Notes: generated by a model from the sequence alone, not told the origin. Counted from the stretch's first letter, positions 43,769 through 52,998 are shown. The stretch is DNA of 64,000 bases from Streptococcus halichoeri (GCF_009870755.1 NZ_WLZU01000005.1:31360-95359); one strand, 5' to 3'. Program-made: numbers and translations.

Positions 43769-44578
43769 TTAAACACCTAACACTTTCAAATAGGACATCA
43801 AAAGGGCAAAAATGATAATCATAAAGATTGCCTTGGTCGGTGTCATGCCTTTTCGTCCAAGTAACCAGAAAATCAAGCCTGTGAACAGGGCTGGTACCAA
43901 ACGGGGAAAAATTTGATCGAATAAATCTTGAACATTGATAACTTTTTGGCCAATCTTAGGAGCTGCAGTAAACTTGAAGTTAATCATTGTAGCAATCAAG
44001 GCTCCTACCATGAAAACACCCATAACAGACGCTGCATCAACCAAGGATGTTAATTTATCACGCATGGTGGTCACAAGCTTTGTTCCTTCTTTATAGGCAA
44101 TTTCGAGCTGCTTCCAACGGAAAATATTGATAAGTGTGGTCATAGCAATCCAAAGGAAAATACCAATTGGGTTACCATTCATTGCTAGTGAGGCGGCAAT
44201 TGAGCCCATAATTGCTGGTACCAAGGAAGCAAAGACAGAATCACCAATTGGGGCAAAAGGACCCATCAAACCCGTTTTAACCCCATTTACTGCATCCTTG
44301 GCCAAGATTCCTTCATTTTCTTCCAGTGCCAGATCAATGCCGGTGATGATGGTATGAAAGAAGTTTGAGGTGTTAAAGAACTGCGTATGAGTCTGCATCA
44401 TTTCCTTAAGTTCTGGCGTACCATCACCGTAGATTTTGCGTAATTGGGGCAAAATGATAAAGAGATAGCTAGAACCTTGCATCCGCTCATAGTTCCATCC
44501 CAACTGGAAAGTAAATAAACTACGTTTATTAATCTGTTTAAAATCTTCTTTCGTTAAGTGATAGTTAGAGTTCGTCAT
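43769..44578 (-). CDS. PTS mannose-family EIID
   Basis: A 269-residue membrane component of the mannose-type PTS. The N-terminus (LTKEDFKQINKRSLFTFQLGWNYERMQGSSYLFIILPQL) and GPFAPIGDSVFASLVPAIMGSIAASLA are family signatures. Four or five membrane helices follow. The start MTNSNYH is used: its ATG overlaps the stop of the original EIIC frame, and longer starts would lie inside EIIC. It works as a complex with EIIC. Confidence 0.93.
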   Translation of the reverse strand: MTNSNYHLTKEDFKQINKRSLFTFQLGWNYERMQGSSYLFIILPQLRKIYGDGTPELKEMMQTHTQFFNTSNFFHTIITGIDLALEENEGILAKDAVNGVKTGLMGPFAPIGDSVFASLVPAIMGSIAASLAMNGNPIGIFLWIAMTTLINIFRWKQLEIAYKEGTKLVTTMRDKLTSLVDAASVMGVFMVGALIATMINFKFTAAPKIGQKVINVQDLFDQIFPRLVPALFTGLIFWLLGRKGMTPTKAIFMIIIFALLMSYLKVLGV

Positions 44579-44658
44579 CTTCAATTTCCCCACTTTCTGA
44601 AAGCGTTGCTGTTTGAACGGGTTGTTCTGCTTGGAGCTTAGCTAAATGTTGACCATTT

Positions 44659-45459
44659 TTATAATGAATAGTAGCAAGGGCTACCAATAATCGCAATTCC
44701 AATCATTGGTAGCCCTTTTAATGGTGTTGCATCAAAGTGTTTGGCCACAGTCGCTAATGCGCCACCTACTGTCATTAAATTAGTATAAATCGTTGTTAAA
44801 ATGGCGGTGATGGCAAAGCCCAAAGCAAGATAATGCCAGTTACGCTTGACTGGTAAATAGTGTAATAAAATAGCAAATCCTAGACCAGGTAACATTTTAC
44901 CTGCCAAGGTCAAACCATCTGCAAACCATTGGACGTTTTGAATGCCTTTAACCAGCATTTCCACAAAACCACCGCCTAAGGCTAGAGCAAGAAAGACCGG
45001 CAAGGCCCGTGACAAGGCCCAAGGCAGAGCACCTAATAGGTAATTGCGTTCAATCCCTTTGTAATTAAACTGAGCCACATGGCTATCAATCCGATGGGCA
45101 AAATAGGTGGTTGAAAAGCGCCCTAGGATGTCCGTATAGACCATTAGAGCTGCCACAGGTACAGCAATCGTTGAAATCGCAAGCTCTGGCTTAATGCCTT
45201 GAGCAACAGAGAAGGCTGTGGCCAAAACAGCACCTGAGGTAGCATCAATCCGTGAGGCTCCACCAAAAGTCCCCACACCTAAAACCATCAATTGTAAACT
45301 ACCACCAATCCAAAGACCCGTCTGTAAATCACCCATAATCAGGCCTGCGATAAAGCCTGCAAAAACAGGTGAGCCCGCAGAGGTATTCACCGTTAACTCA
45401 TCACAAATTTGATAAGCTGAGTAAAGGGTAAGTAAAACTATCTGCCACCATTGAATCAT
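44659..45459 (-). CDS. PTS mannose-family EIIC with C-terminal frameshift
   Basis: The frame encodes 266 residues of EIIC: helices such as FAGFIAGLIMGDLQTGLWIGGSLQLMVLG and LPMIGIAIIG, then SPCYYSL and a stop. One other frame continues directly with VALATIHYKNGQHLAKLQAEQPVQ and an acidic end, stopping at 44565 and overlapping the EIID ATG. About 38 residues have therefore been replaced by 7 through a 2-bp loss or 1-bp gain near 44683-44686. The membrane part is nearly complete, so some activity is possible. The ATG is used (GGGAGG 9 nt upstream); an alternative GTG is at 45465. Confidence 0.88.
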   Translation of the reverse strand: MIQWWQIVLLTLYSAYQICDELTVNTSAGSPVFAGFIAGLIMGDLQTGLWIGGSLQLMVLGVGTFGGASRIDATSGAVLATAFSVAQGIKPELAISTIAVPVAALMVYTDILGRFSTTYFAHRIDSHVAQFNYKGIERNYLLGALPWALSRALPVFLALALGGGFVEMLVKGIQNVQWFADGLTLAGKMLPGLGFAILLHYLPVKRNWHYLALGFAITAILTTIYTNLMTVGGALATVAKHFDATPLKGLPMIGIAIIGSPCYYSL

Positions 45460-45495
45460 GATCACGTTCCTCCCAAAAATCTAATAATGATTACT

Positions 45496-45984
45496 TTATC
45501 GAACTTTATCTAGTAGTGGACCAAATGCTGCTGGGCTATCACCTGGTACCATTTGTGCAATGAGTTTTGTGCCGTGAGCGGCAATCGCATCGAAATCCTG
45601 GATGTCTTGTTCCACCACATTGATCGAACGGCTCACAGCGCGTGTTTCAGCAGTTTGCGACATATTGCCAACGTTAACTTCTGCAAGGCTAACGCCTTTT
45701 TCTAATAACCCCCGAAAGCGATCGGGCCGTTTAGCAACAATCATCAAGCGTTGGGAATCATACTTGCCGGCTAAAATATTAGCTGCTGCTTTTTCCACGG
45801 TCAAAACAGACAGTTTGACACCTGTTGGCGTGGCCAACTTCAAGGCAGTCTTTTCTAAATCACTGCTAACGATGTCATCATCTACCACCATAATGCGACT
45901 AATGTTTAATGTGGTCGTCCACAAATTAGCGACTTGGCCGTGAATTAAACGACCATCAATACGAGCTGCTACTATTGTCATCAT
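45496..45984 (-). CDS. PTS mannose-family EIIB
   Basis: A 162-residue EIIB that takes phosphate from EIIA and passes it to the sugar during uptake. The phosphorylated His is in RIDGRLIHGQVANLW near residue 15, followed by MVVDDDIVSSDLEKTALKLA. In position and sequence it matches the EIIB next to bgaC in S. pneumoniae, where the system serves galactose or N-acetylgalactosamine; the substrate here is inferred. AAAAGGAGAAT precedes the ATG, 9 bp after the bgaC stop. Confidence 0.93.
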   Translation of the reverse strand: MMTIVAARIDGRLIHGQVANLWTTTLNISRIMVVDDDIVSSDLEKTALKLATPTGVKLSVLTVEKAAANILAGKYDSQRLMIVAKRPDRFRGLLEKGVSLAEVNVGNMSQTAETRAVSRSINVVEQDIQDFDAIAAHGTKLIAQMVPGDSPAAFGPLLDKVR

Positions 45985-45993
45985 ATTCTCCTT

Positions 45994-47763
45994 TTAAGAA
46001 TGGTATAGAGGGGCTTTAACAAACGAAATGGAATCCTGGTAACGACCTTCTGTTTCAAAAATGATAATGGTATTGCGACCTTTTCTTAGCAGGCCTTTAG
46101 GAATGTACAGAGAAAGCGTAGGGCCAATGTCCCAAAAACGACCAATATTAACCTGATTAACAAAGACAAGCCCTTTACCAAAACCTGATAAATCAAGATA
46201 GGTAGCCTTAGGGTCTGAGCATTGATAGTCAAAACGATAAAAGCTGGGTTGGTCTGCTTGCCAATCCTGGGTGAAATCCAGCTGGTCTAAGCGGTCAAAT
46301 GCGAGTGGATAGATCTGCCAATCACCAAGATAATGCAGATCAGCCATAACGCCTCGACCCAGCCCCTTACTTTGGCTTGGTGCGGCCAATTTATGCCCAT
46401 AATTGACTCGCCCCATATTTTCCATCAGAATATCTAGTTGGTGCACCTCCTGAGTAAGAGCGAGCTCGATTGGATCACCAATTTCGTCTTGGTATTGAGT
46501 CGCTTGCCAGTGTTGATCCATAAAAATATGGGCCCGATCACGGCTAGCAATTAAGCGAATAGTTTCTTGATCTGCTTTATCTGCAGGCAAGGCTGTCCGA
46601 TAGAGGATATAGCCATAAGCATGCCCTAAGGCTTCCATATTCTCTGGATAAAAGCGGTGCTGGACATGACTGATAGTCTCCAAATTGGCAAAAAGACTAG
46701 TCTTAGCCTTTACAGGAAGTGCCTCAATTTGCATGGTCTCAACTAGCAAAGGTTCTAAGTACTGACGTTCAGGGTAGCGTTTTTTGAGTTTGTCCTGTAA
46801 ACAGTAAAACTTTGCCGTTGGCTGACCACTTTCATCTAAGATGGCATCGTAATCATAAGAAGTCACTTGCGGCAAATCTGTATCCTTGCGCGCTGAGCAC
46901 CCGTTCATAAAGCCAAAGTTTGTCCCTCCATGGAACATATAAAGATTAATACTGCCATACTCTAGGACTTCCATAATGGCTTGCGCTGTTTCTTTTGGAT
47001 CCCTTTTGATTACTGGCTCACCCCAGCGGTTAAACCAGCCATCCCAAAATTCCATGCACATGAGTGGCCACTGCTTATGGTACTTAGCAAAAAAATCCCT
47101 CATTTGCTGGAATTGTTGCTTGGCTTTTGAACCAAAATTACCCGTTACAAAAACATCATCCTCAATCAAGCTACCCGCCCGTAAGGTTGCTTGCCAGGGG
47201 CCATCTGAGGTAAAGAGTGGTGTCGTCACACCACCTGCTTCTAGGAGTTTACGAATAGCTCTTAAATAAGCTTTTTCTTCGCCATAAGACCCATATTCAT
47301 TTTCAATTTGCATCATCAAGATATTCCCCCCTTGATCAAGCTGATGCGGGATGAGCCGGGGCAAAAGCTGCCGGTAATAATTAGCCACAGCTGCTAAAAA
47401 TTGGGGATCACTTGAGCGTAGCCGGCATTTTTTAGGAATTAACCAAGCTGGCAGGCCACCAAATTCCCATTCAGCACAAATATAGGGCGATGGCCTAACG
47501 ATTGCATATAAGCCTAACTCTTGCGCTAGATTTAAGAATGCTTCAAGATCTAGCGCTTGGCTAAAGTCAAATTGGCCTTCTTTGGGCTCATGCAGGTTCC
47601 AAGGGACATATGTTTCAACCGTATTAAAACCCAGCGCCTTTAAATTATAGAGTGAACGGTACCAATCATCAGGATGAATCCGAAAATAGTGGATAGCTCC
47701 AGATAGGATTTTAAAGGGTTGGCCATTTAGGTAAAAATTTTCTTTGATTTCAAATCTCTCCAT
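45994..47763 (-). CDS. bgaC: GH35 beta-galactosidase (BgaC-like)
   Basis: A 589-residue glycoside hydrolase family 35 enzyme releasing terminal galactose from beta-linked (in pneumococcal BgaC, beta-1,3) glycans. The acid/base Glu is in MMQIENEYGSYG and the nucleophile Glu in LMCMEFWDGWFNRWG. The substrate-binding opening SGAIHYFRIHPDDWYRSLYNLKALGFNTVETYVPW is typical. There is no signal peptide or anchor, so its location (cytoplasm, or surface by an unknown route as proposed for BgaC) is open. It is first in the PTS operon, behind a promoter and a cre-like site. Confidence 0.93.
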   Translation of the reverse strand: MERFEIKENFYLNGQPFKILSGAIHYFRIHPDDWYRSLYNLKALGFNTVETYVPWNLHEPKEGQFDFSQALDLEAFLNLAQELGLYAIVRPSPYICAEWEFGGLPAWLIPKKCRLRSSDPQFLAAVANYYRQLLPRLIPHQLDQGGNILMMQIENEYGSYGEEKAYLRAIRKLLEAGGVTTPLFTSDGPWQATLRAGSLIEDDVFVTGNFGSKAKQQFQQMRDFFAKYHKQWPLMCMEFWDGWFNRWGEPVIKRDPKETAQAIMEVLEYGSINLYMFHGGTNFGFMNGCSARKDTDLPQVTSYDYDAILDESGQPTAKFYCLQDKLKKRYPERQYLEPLLVETMQIEALPVKAKTSLFANLETISHVQHRFYPENMEALGHAYGYILYRTALPADKADQETIRLIASRDRAHIFMDQHWQATQYQDEIGDPIELALTQEVHQLDILMENMGRVNYGHKLAAPSQSKGLGRGVMADLHYLGDWQIYPLAFDRLDQLDFTQDWQADQPSFYRFDYQCSDPKATYLDLSGFGKGLVFVNQVNIGRFWDIGPTLSLYIPKGLLRKGRNTIIIFETEGRYQDSISFVKAPLYHS

Positions 47764-47781
47764 AAGCAATTCCTGTCTTTT

Positions 47782-47795
47782 TGCAAACGCTTACC
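47782..47795 (-). promoter_or_regulatory. Likely CcpA (cre) site before bgaC
   Basis: GGTAAGCGTTTGCA matches the cre consensus TGNNANCGNWWNCA at all but the first position. It lies between the promoter and the bgaC start, so CcpA would block elongation in glucose. Confidence 0.75.
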
Positions 47796-47810
47796 AAATC
47801 CAACAACAAT

Positions 47811-47839
47811 ATAATAACATTATACACTGGTTATATCAA
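47811..47839 (-). promoter_or_regulatory. Promoter of bgaC-PTS with overlapping operator-like sequence
   Basis: TTGATA (47834-47839) and TATTAT (47811-47816) are 17 bp apart. TGGTTATATCAA (47828-47839) covers the -35 and resembles the GTGGTTATAACCAC palindrome upstream of the second GntR gene. Confidence 0.65.
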
Positions 47840-47911
47840 GTTGTTTTGAAAAATTAGACCAATTTTTTTGGTATAATAGGTGGGATCTCCTAGGAAGGAA
47901 GTAACTTTTAA

Positions 47912-48631
47912 ATGGCCCCAATCCATAAGCCAAAATATCAACACATCAAGAAAGAGCTTTACAACGATATTCTCTCTAATCACTACAAAATTGGCCAACA
48001 ATTCTATACGGAAGCAGAGCTGATTGACAAATACCAAGTCAGTTCAATCACCGTTATTCGTGCCCTCAAAGAGTTAGAAAACGAAGGTTATCTCATTCGC
48101 AAGCAAGGATTAGGAACCTTTATTGCTAGAACCAGTCAAGACAAATTGGTCCAGTTTTCTTATCAAAATAATCCTGCTGATGTCCAAGAAGCCATTCAGG
48201 TGTTATCGCTAAATAAAGGTAACCATCCTTTTTACCTAGACCAACTCGGTTTGCACAAAACCGAATATTATTACACCTTGACCAGGACCAGACGCTTAGA
48301 TAATCAGCCTTACATTTATCAAGAATCCTACATTCCCCACGACTATATTTTAGAAGCAAATAGTGCAAAAGAAGATGCCTATCACTCACTCTATCATCGT
48401 TTTTTCGAAGACTTTCAGATTCAAATGGCTGAGCAGCCATTTTGCCAAAGGACTGATGTGATCCAACCTAAGCCTGCTGCTCGTCACTTTCTTGCTTTAA
48501 AATGTGATCAGCACTGTATCCGCCAACTCAAAACAACCAAACACAGAGAGACCGGCCGGGTACTAGAGTACGCCGAAGTTTATAAGGTGCTTGATTTTTT
48601 TACTTATCAGATAAAATCAACTGATTTTTAA
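47912..48631 (+). CDS. GntR/UTRA family regulator divergent from bgaC
   Basis: A 239-residue regulator: GntR winged helix (residues 6-75: YQHIKKELYNDILSNHYKIG, then SSITVIRALKELENEGYLIRKQGLGTFIA), followed by a UTRA effector domain (ETDYYYTLTRTRRLDNQPYIYQESYIP-like stretch). UTRA domains sense sugar phosphates. It is transcribed away from bgaC and likely represses it, using an extended -10 (TGGTATAAT, 47869-47877) and AGGAAGGAAG as ribosome site. Confidence 0.92.
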   Translation: MAPIHKPKYQHIKKELYNDILSNHYKIGQQFYTEAELIDKYQVSSITVIRALKELENEGYLIRKQGLGTFIARTSQDKLVQFSYQNNPADVQEAIQVLSLNKGNHPFYLDQLGLHKTEYYYTLTRTRRLDNQPYIYQESYIPHDYILEANSAKEDAYHSLYHRFFEDFQIQMAEQPFCQRTDVIQPKPAARHFLALKCDQHCIRQLKTTKHRETGRVLEYAEVYKVLDFFTYQIKSTDF

Positions 48632-48639
48632 GTCAAAAA

Positions 48640-48684
48640 ATGCCTTAGTAAACCTTTATTAATAGGCTTACTAAGGCATTGCTT
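48640..48684 (+). terminator. Terminator of the bgaC-side regulator
   Basis: ATGCCTTAGTAA pairs perfectly with TTACTAAGGCAT (12 bp, 16-nt loop), followed by a T-rich stretch. A-rich sequence on the other side makes it usable from both strands. Confidence 0.9.
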
Positions 48685-49024
48685 ATTTTAATCAAGCAGT
48701 TCCTGACTAGTTCTTACTGCTCAATCCTGATAAAAGACCTACTTATTGTAGTAGCTGCCTTTTACAGAGGCGCAGCTATGACGTGCTACTTCAGCTTTTG
48801 GTGGCATGTCGTTTGTCATTCCCTCTGGTCTCGTGTTTAGGGTTGATGCACCAGCGCAGAACGACTACGTTTACTTAGAGCACCAAAGCTCCATTACTAG
48901 AGCACTCTCATCTATTAAAGCATGGCGCATTGGCCAAGAGCTAAGAGTAAGAGCATTCTAGCTACTAGGGTAGCCGTTTTACTCAGCTGAGCTCTTTTAT
49001 CGGCAATTAATGACCTAAACTCCC
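48685..49024. other. Gap after agaS without recognised content
   Basis: No ORF, RNA gene or clear terminator was recognised. In the pneumococcal bgaC locus, galM follows agaS; I could not see remains of galM here, but a short translated comparison would be needed to exclude them. Confidence 0.3.
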
Positions 49025-50206
49025 TTAGTTTGTCGGATAGGGATGTAGGGTAACACCTTTTACAACGCGGTTAACTGTACCAGAAGCAGATGGCGTATCT
49101 GGTGTATTACCGATTTTTACGGCAATCAAAAGAGCAAGCGTTTGAGCAGCGAGAATCATTGGCAATGCCAAGTAAACATCTGGTAGCTTGACTTCTGATA
49201 AGAGTTTAAAAGTCTCTCCGGAAAACTGGTGACCCCCATCTTGTGCAAAAGCGATGACTTTACTGGTAATCCCATCTGTTTTTACTTCCTCTAAAAGATC
49301 AAGGTCATATTGCCGTGTATAAGGATCATTGTTCACAAAATCAATGACTAAACAATTGGGATTAATAAACGATTTGGGGCCATGCCGAAAACCCATCGTG
49401 GAGTCATAGACAGTGGCTACCTTTCCTGCGGTTAATTCCAGTACTTTTAACTGAGCTTCGCGGGTTAATCCAGCCAGGCTACCCGATCCCAGGTAAACCA
49501 TTCGATTAAAATCCAGGTCCACATAAGTTTGGAGTTGATCTTCACGTGCGATAATGTCTTGCGCCATTTTAACAGCAGCAGTCACATAGGTTTTCTTTTG
49601 TGAGTCAGGCAATGACTGATCAAAGATCAAGAGCGCAGAAAGCAACATAGAGGTAAAACTACCTGTCATGGCAAAGCCAGCATCATTGGAGCGCTCAGGC
49701 ATCAGCATGAGATATTGCCTTTTAGGTGAGGCTATGGCCTGCTTAGCTAGTTGGCCTTCTTTAGCACACGTGATCTGGAGATGATAAGCATTTGGGATGA
49801 GTTGATTGACCAGGTTGACTGCACCAACACTCTCTGGGCTATTGCCACTACGCGCAAAGGAAACCAAAAGAACCGTCTCTTCTGGATAGAGGAATTGAGC
49901 AGGCGCTGAAACAAGATCGGTAGAGGCAATACTTTGAAAAATAAAATGCTTACGATCTCCATGCTGCTGCAGATAAGCCCAAATCGTATTGCCTACGTAT
50001 TCAGAAGTTCCAGCTCCAGTGAAAATCACCTTGATCTTTTCACTGTCAGCGCTTTCAATAACCTGGTTTAAAAAGGAGGTCAACTCCTCCTTATGGGTAA
50101 GATAAGCCTCAAAGCATTCTTGCCATAATTCTGGTTGTTGCTTGATTTCTCGAGTGGTTATTTCTGCACCCAATTTTTCGAGTGCTGGTTTAGCTAAGGT
50201 AAACAT
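49025..50206 (-). CDS. agaS: AgaS family SIS-domain sugar isomerase/deaminase
   Basis: A 393-residue protein with two SIS domains. The first holds IFTGAGTSEYVGNTIW and VSFARSGNSPESV, the second GSGSLAGLTREAQLKVLELT and the His in MGFRHGPKSF. AgaS acts on galactosamine-6-phosphate (deamination/isomerisation), linking GalNAc use to tagatose-6-phosphate. It follows its GntR regulator by 21 bp (AAAGGAGAATGA ribosome site) and forms a second unit separate from the bgaC-PTS operon. Confidence 0.93.
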   Translation of the reverse strand: MFTLAKPALEKLGAEITTREIKQQPELWQECFEAYLTHKEELTSFLNQVIESADSEKIKVIFTGAGTSEYVGNTIWAYLQQHGDRKHFIFQSIASTDLVSAPAQFLYPEETVLLVSFARSGNSPESVGAVNLVNQLIPNAYHLQITCAKEGQLAKQAIASPKRQYLMLMPERSNDAGFAMTGSFTSMLLSALLIFDQSLPDSQKKTYVTAAVKMAQDIIAREDQLQTYVDLDFNRMVYLGSGSLAGLTREAQLKVLELTAGKVATVYDSTMGFRHGPKSFINPNCLVIDFVNNDPYTRQYDLDLLEEVKTDGITSKVIAFAQDGGHQFSGETFKLLSEVKLPDVYLALPMILAAQTLALLIAVKIGNTPDTPSASGTVNRVVKGVTLHPYPTN

Positions 50207-50227
50207 CGTTCATTCTCCTTTTTATTC

Positions 50228-50953
50228 CTAACGAGAGGTGGGGTAATGGGTAATACGATACCTAAAGTGATCGGCACGAGCAATACTAAAGGTATACTCA
50301 ATTAAAATGTTTTTATCATTATAGGTTTTACGAATCATATGTAAAACAGGATCGCCCTTTTGAATGTGCAATAGCTCTGCTTCATAGTCTAAGGCAATAC
50401 TAGCATAAAATTCTTCTTCAGCCAATTTGATGGTCTGACCATAACTTTCAGCAAAAACATCATACAAAGGTTGTTTTTCCAGCTGAGACTTGCTAAGCTG
50501 AGGAAATTCTGCCATTGGGATAAACGACCGTTCAAACATCAAAGGAACATTATCAGCTAATCTTAGACGTTCTAATTCATAGACCGGTGTGCCAACCTCC
50601 ATATCAAATAATTTTGCTAAAGAACTAGTAATCTGGGTTTCTTCAAAAGCTAGCATTTGGGTTTTGGGTTGCTTTCCCAAACTCTTCATATGCTCGGTAA
50701 AACTATAAGCTGCAGCCAAATCTGCTGCCGGTTCACGGATTGCAGAGACAAAAGTTCCTTTGCCCTGCTTTTTATAAATCAGCCCACGCGTTTCTAACTC
50801 TTTCAAAGCTTGCCGAACCGTTATGCGGCTAACTTGATAAACATCAATTAATTCCCTCTCAGATAATAACTTTTCGTTGGCCGACATTGATTGACGGATC
50901 TTTAGCTCAAGTTGGTCTACTAGCTGCAAATAAAGGGGTGGTTCTTTAGCCAT
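50228..50953 (-). CDS. GntR/UTRA family regulator upstream of agaS
   Basis: A 241-residue regulator: GntR winged helix (LYLQLVDQLELKIRQSMSANEKLLSERELIDVYQ, then SRITVRQALKELETRGLIYKKQGKGTFV) plus UTRA domain (TPVYELERLRLADNVPLMFERSFIP). It resembles AgaR/NagR-type repressors sensing amino-sugar phosphates. A perfect palindrome just after its own -10 indicates autoregulation together with agaS. Confidence 0.93.
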   Translation of the reverse strand: MAKEPPLYLQLVDQLELKIRQSMSANEKLLSERELIDVYQVSRITVRQALKELETRGLIYKKQGKGTFVSAIREPAADLAAAYSFTEHMKSLGKQPKTQMLAFEETQITSSLAKLFDMEVGTPVYELERLRLADNVPLMFERSFIPMAEFPQLSKSQLEKQPLYDVFAESYGQTIKLAEEEFYASIALDYEAELLHIQKGDPVLHMIRKTYNDKNILIEYTFSIARADHFRYRITHYPTSR

Positions 50954-50967
50954 GTGTTCTCCTTCTA

Positions 50968-50981
50968 GTGGTTATAACCAC
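50968..50981. promoter_or_regulatory. Operator palindrome of the agaS-side regulator
   Basis: GTGGTTATAACCAC is a perfect 14-bp palindrome, 6 bp downstream of the -10. Such sites are typical for GntR/UTRA repressors. Confidence 0.85.
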
Positions 50982-50986
50982 ATATG

Positions 50987-51015
50987 AGTATATTATATTA
51001 ATCTATCCTTGTCAA
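50987..51015 (-). promoter_or_regulatory. Promoter of gntR-agaS
   Basis: TTGACA (51010-51015) and TATACT (50987-50992) are 17 bp apart on the minus strand. Confidence 0.9.
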
Positions 51016-51236
51016 TGATTTAACAAAGCTCTTTTGAGAGGATAAATGCTACTCTAACGAGGATTTTGCCTATCTCTATAGCGATAATGATCAGTAAGTG
51101 CCCAGTAAAATCATTTGCCGGCATATTCCTAATTAAATGACCTTTTCGCGTCCAAGCAAAGTTATTTCCCCTAAAAAGGCTGAAAAAAGGAGCCGCAATG
51201 AATCCTTTCTTGAGCCTGATAATATCTCTTTAAAGC

Positions 51237-51412
51237 AAAACGTCGACAAACTTCTATAACATGTCATCATTTGGCTTAGCCTAGGTGAAATGATAAATTG
51301 TTAAACTCTTCGAAACCTTAATCTGTCAGTATTTCTGAGAGTTTTTAATTAGCATCACAGAAAAAAAGATTGAAGAAAGTTGTCCAAAATGAACTTTTTC
51401 TTCAATCTGACT
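51237..51412 (+). repeat. Dispersed repeat, copy 2 (about 175 bp)
   Basis: Related to 23471-23645 along its length and in the same orientation. As in copy 1, a minus-strand gene for a secreted protein ends just beyond its right end (here adcA). The bases between 51016 and 51236 show nothing recognisable. Confidence 0.75.
51361..51410 (-). terminator. Terminator of adcA, within the dispersed repeat
   Basis: AGATTGAAGAAA pairs with TTTCTTCAATCT, extended by GTT/AAC, and is followed by seven T on the minus strand. It lies about 25 bp after the adcA stop. Confidence 0.88.
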
Positions 51413-51433
51413 ATTTTTTTGACTGCCACAAGA

Positions 51434-52981
51434 TTAATGGGCATTAATGGCTTGTGCGACTTCCCGGCCAGACATCTCAGCTGGGTAATAAGTTGGCCAA
51501 TGTTCTAATTCATCAAGTAACTTAGCTTGGCTATCGCCACCCCAGTAAAGGTGGAAATGCTCTGCTTTTTCTGGAGCTATAGCGTGGTCACTAAATTGAA
51601 TATAAGTAAATTCGCCAGCATCTTTTTCTTTTGCTTTAAAGAGGTAGCGGACACCTCGATTACCTTTAGGGTAAGTCAAAGTCTTTTTACCATCATACTC
51701 ATAAGTAAAGGTCTGCTTTTTACCGTTACGTTCAAAGGTCACCGTTTTCTTTTTACCGTTAATCGTAATGGCATCAACATCTGTCTTATAGCCAGTCATA
51801 TAGTAGTCTTTATACTCTTTAGCTGTCATTTGACCCTTAGACTTTTTGGCCTTATAATCCATAACTTGGTCAAGCGTACCATCTTGTAAGTAAGGGTAAA
51901 CCGATTGCCATTTACCTGACCAATCTGACAATTTACGGTCCTTGATTTGACTGTCTTTAAAGTAACCATTATAAACTGTCTTTTCTGTTCCTTTTTCTGG
52001 CTTGATTTCTTTGCCATCATAGTTAGTGGTCAATTGCAAAGCTTTTAAGTTGTCACGCATGACAGAGAAATAATCCTTGCCTTTTTGCATTTCTTTTTTA
52101 GTTAAGCTTTCCAATGGACTAAGAACTTCGGCTTTAACACCTGCTTCATTTGCTAAGGTTTTGGCTACCTTATTTGAGGCATTTTCTTCAAAATAAATGT
52201 ATTTAATATCATATTTTTTAACATATTTTGAAAGTTCAGCAATGCGTTTGGCTGAAGGTTCTGTGTCAGGACTAACCCCATTGATAGCAACCTGATTTAG
52301 GCCATAATCTAGCGCCATATAATTAAAGGCTGCGTGTTGTGTTACAAAACTCTTTTGTTTAGCGTCCCCAAGCTCCTTAGCATACTCAGCATCAAGGGCT
52401 TTTAACTTCTCAATGTATTTTTGCGCATTGGCTTTAAATTCAGGGGCGCGGTCCGGATATTTCTTAGAAAGGGAGTCACGGATGTTTTCAACGACAGTGA
52501 TGCTACGGTATGGTGATAACCATACGTGTGGGTCAAAAGCATGATGGTGGCCTTCATGCTCATGCTCTTTGTGCTCGTGTTTCTCATCACCTTCGTGGTC
52601 ATGACCTTCTTCAGTACCAGAAGCTAAGATCATGTTGCCTGTACCTTCAATGTATTTAACCTTTTTAGATTTAGCAGATTTTTTAATATCGGACATCCAG
52701 GTTTCCATGTTGTCATCCATGTAAACAACAGCATCAGCATCTTGCATTTTCTTGACATCTTTGGTAGATGGTTCAAATTCGTGTGGCTCTGTTCCGGCCT
52801 TCATTAACATGCTAACGTCGCCTTGATCACCAACAATTCCCTTGGTAAATTCATAAACAGGATAGAATGTCGCAATCACTTTGACCTTTTTGCCATCTGC
52901 TGCTACTTCATGTACTTGGCTTAGTTGCCATGCCGAAGTCATGGCCAGCATGCTTGTCATTAAAAGAACCTTCTTCTTCAT
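51434..52981 (-). CDS. adcA: Zinc ABC transporter substrate-binding protein AdcA
   Basis: A 515-residue zinc receptor. A signal peptide is followed by a ZnuA-like domain (TFYPVYEFTKGIVG, EPHEFEPSTKD, DPHVWLSPYR, VTQHAAFNYMA, YFEENASNKVA). A His-rich loop lies near residues 125-150 (EEGHDHEGDEKHEH, then HEGHHHAFD), and a C-terminal ZinT domain starts around 330 (YNGYFKDSQIKDRKLSDW to HFHLYWGGDS). There is no lipobox Cys in the signal peptide, unlike pneumococcal AdcA but, as I recall, like S. pyogenes AdcA. Single gene with AdcR-like sites; adcBC are elsewhere. Confidence 0.96.
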   Translation of the reverse strand: MKKKVLLMTSMLAMTSAWQLSQVHEVAADGKKVKVIATFYPVYEFTKGIVGDQGDVSMLMKAGTEPHEFEPSTKDVKKMQDADAVVYMDDNMETWMSDIKKSAKSKKVKYIEGTGNMILASGTEEGHDHEGDEKHEHKEHEHEGHHHAFDPHVWLSPYRSITVVENIRDSLSKKYPDRAPEFKANAQKYIEKLKALDAEYAKELGDAKQKSFVTQHAAFNYMALDYGLNQVAINGVSPDTEPSAKRIAELSKYVKKYDIKYIYFEENASNKVAKTLANEAGVKAEVLSPLESLTKKEMQKGKDYFSVMRDNLKALQLTTNYDGKEIKPEKGTEKTVYNGYFKDSQIKDRKLSDWSGKWQSVYPYLQDGTLDQVMDYKAKKSKGQMTAKEYKDYYMTGYKTDVDAITINGKKKTVTFERNGKKQTFTYEYDGKKTLTYPKGNRGVRYLFKAKEKDAGEFTYIQFSDHAIAPEKAEHFHLYWGGDSQAKLLDELEHWPTYYPAEMSGREVAQAINAH

Positions 52982-52998
52982 CTTATCTCCTTTACTTA

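Noticed and set aside
48820..48835. GCATGTCGTTTG shared with 29672-29684 as a repeat
   Set aside because: The match is only about a dozen bases with no similarity around it, so chance is sufficient.
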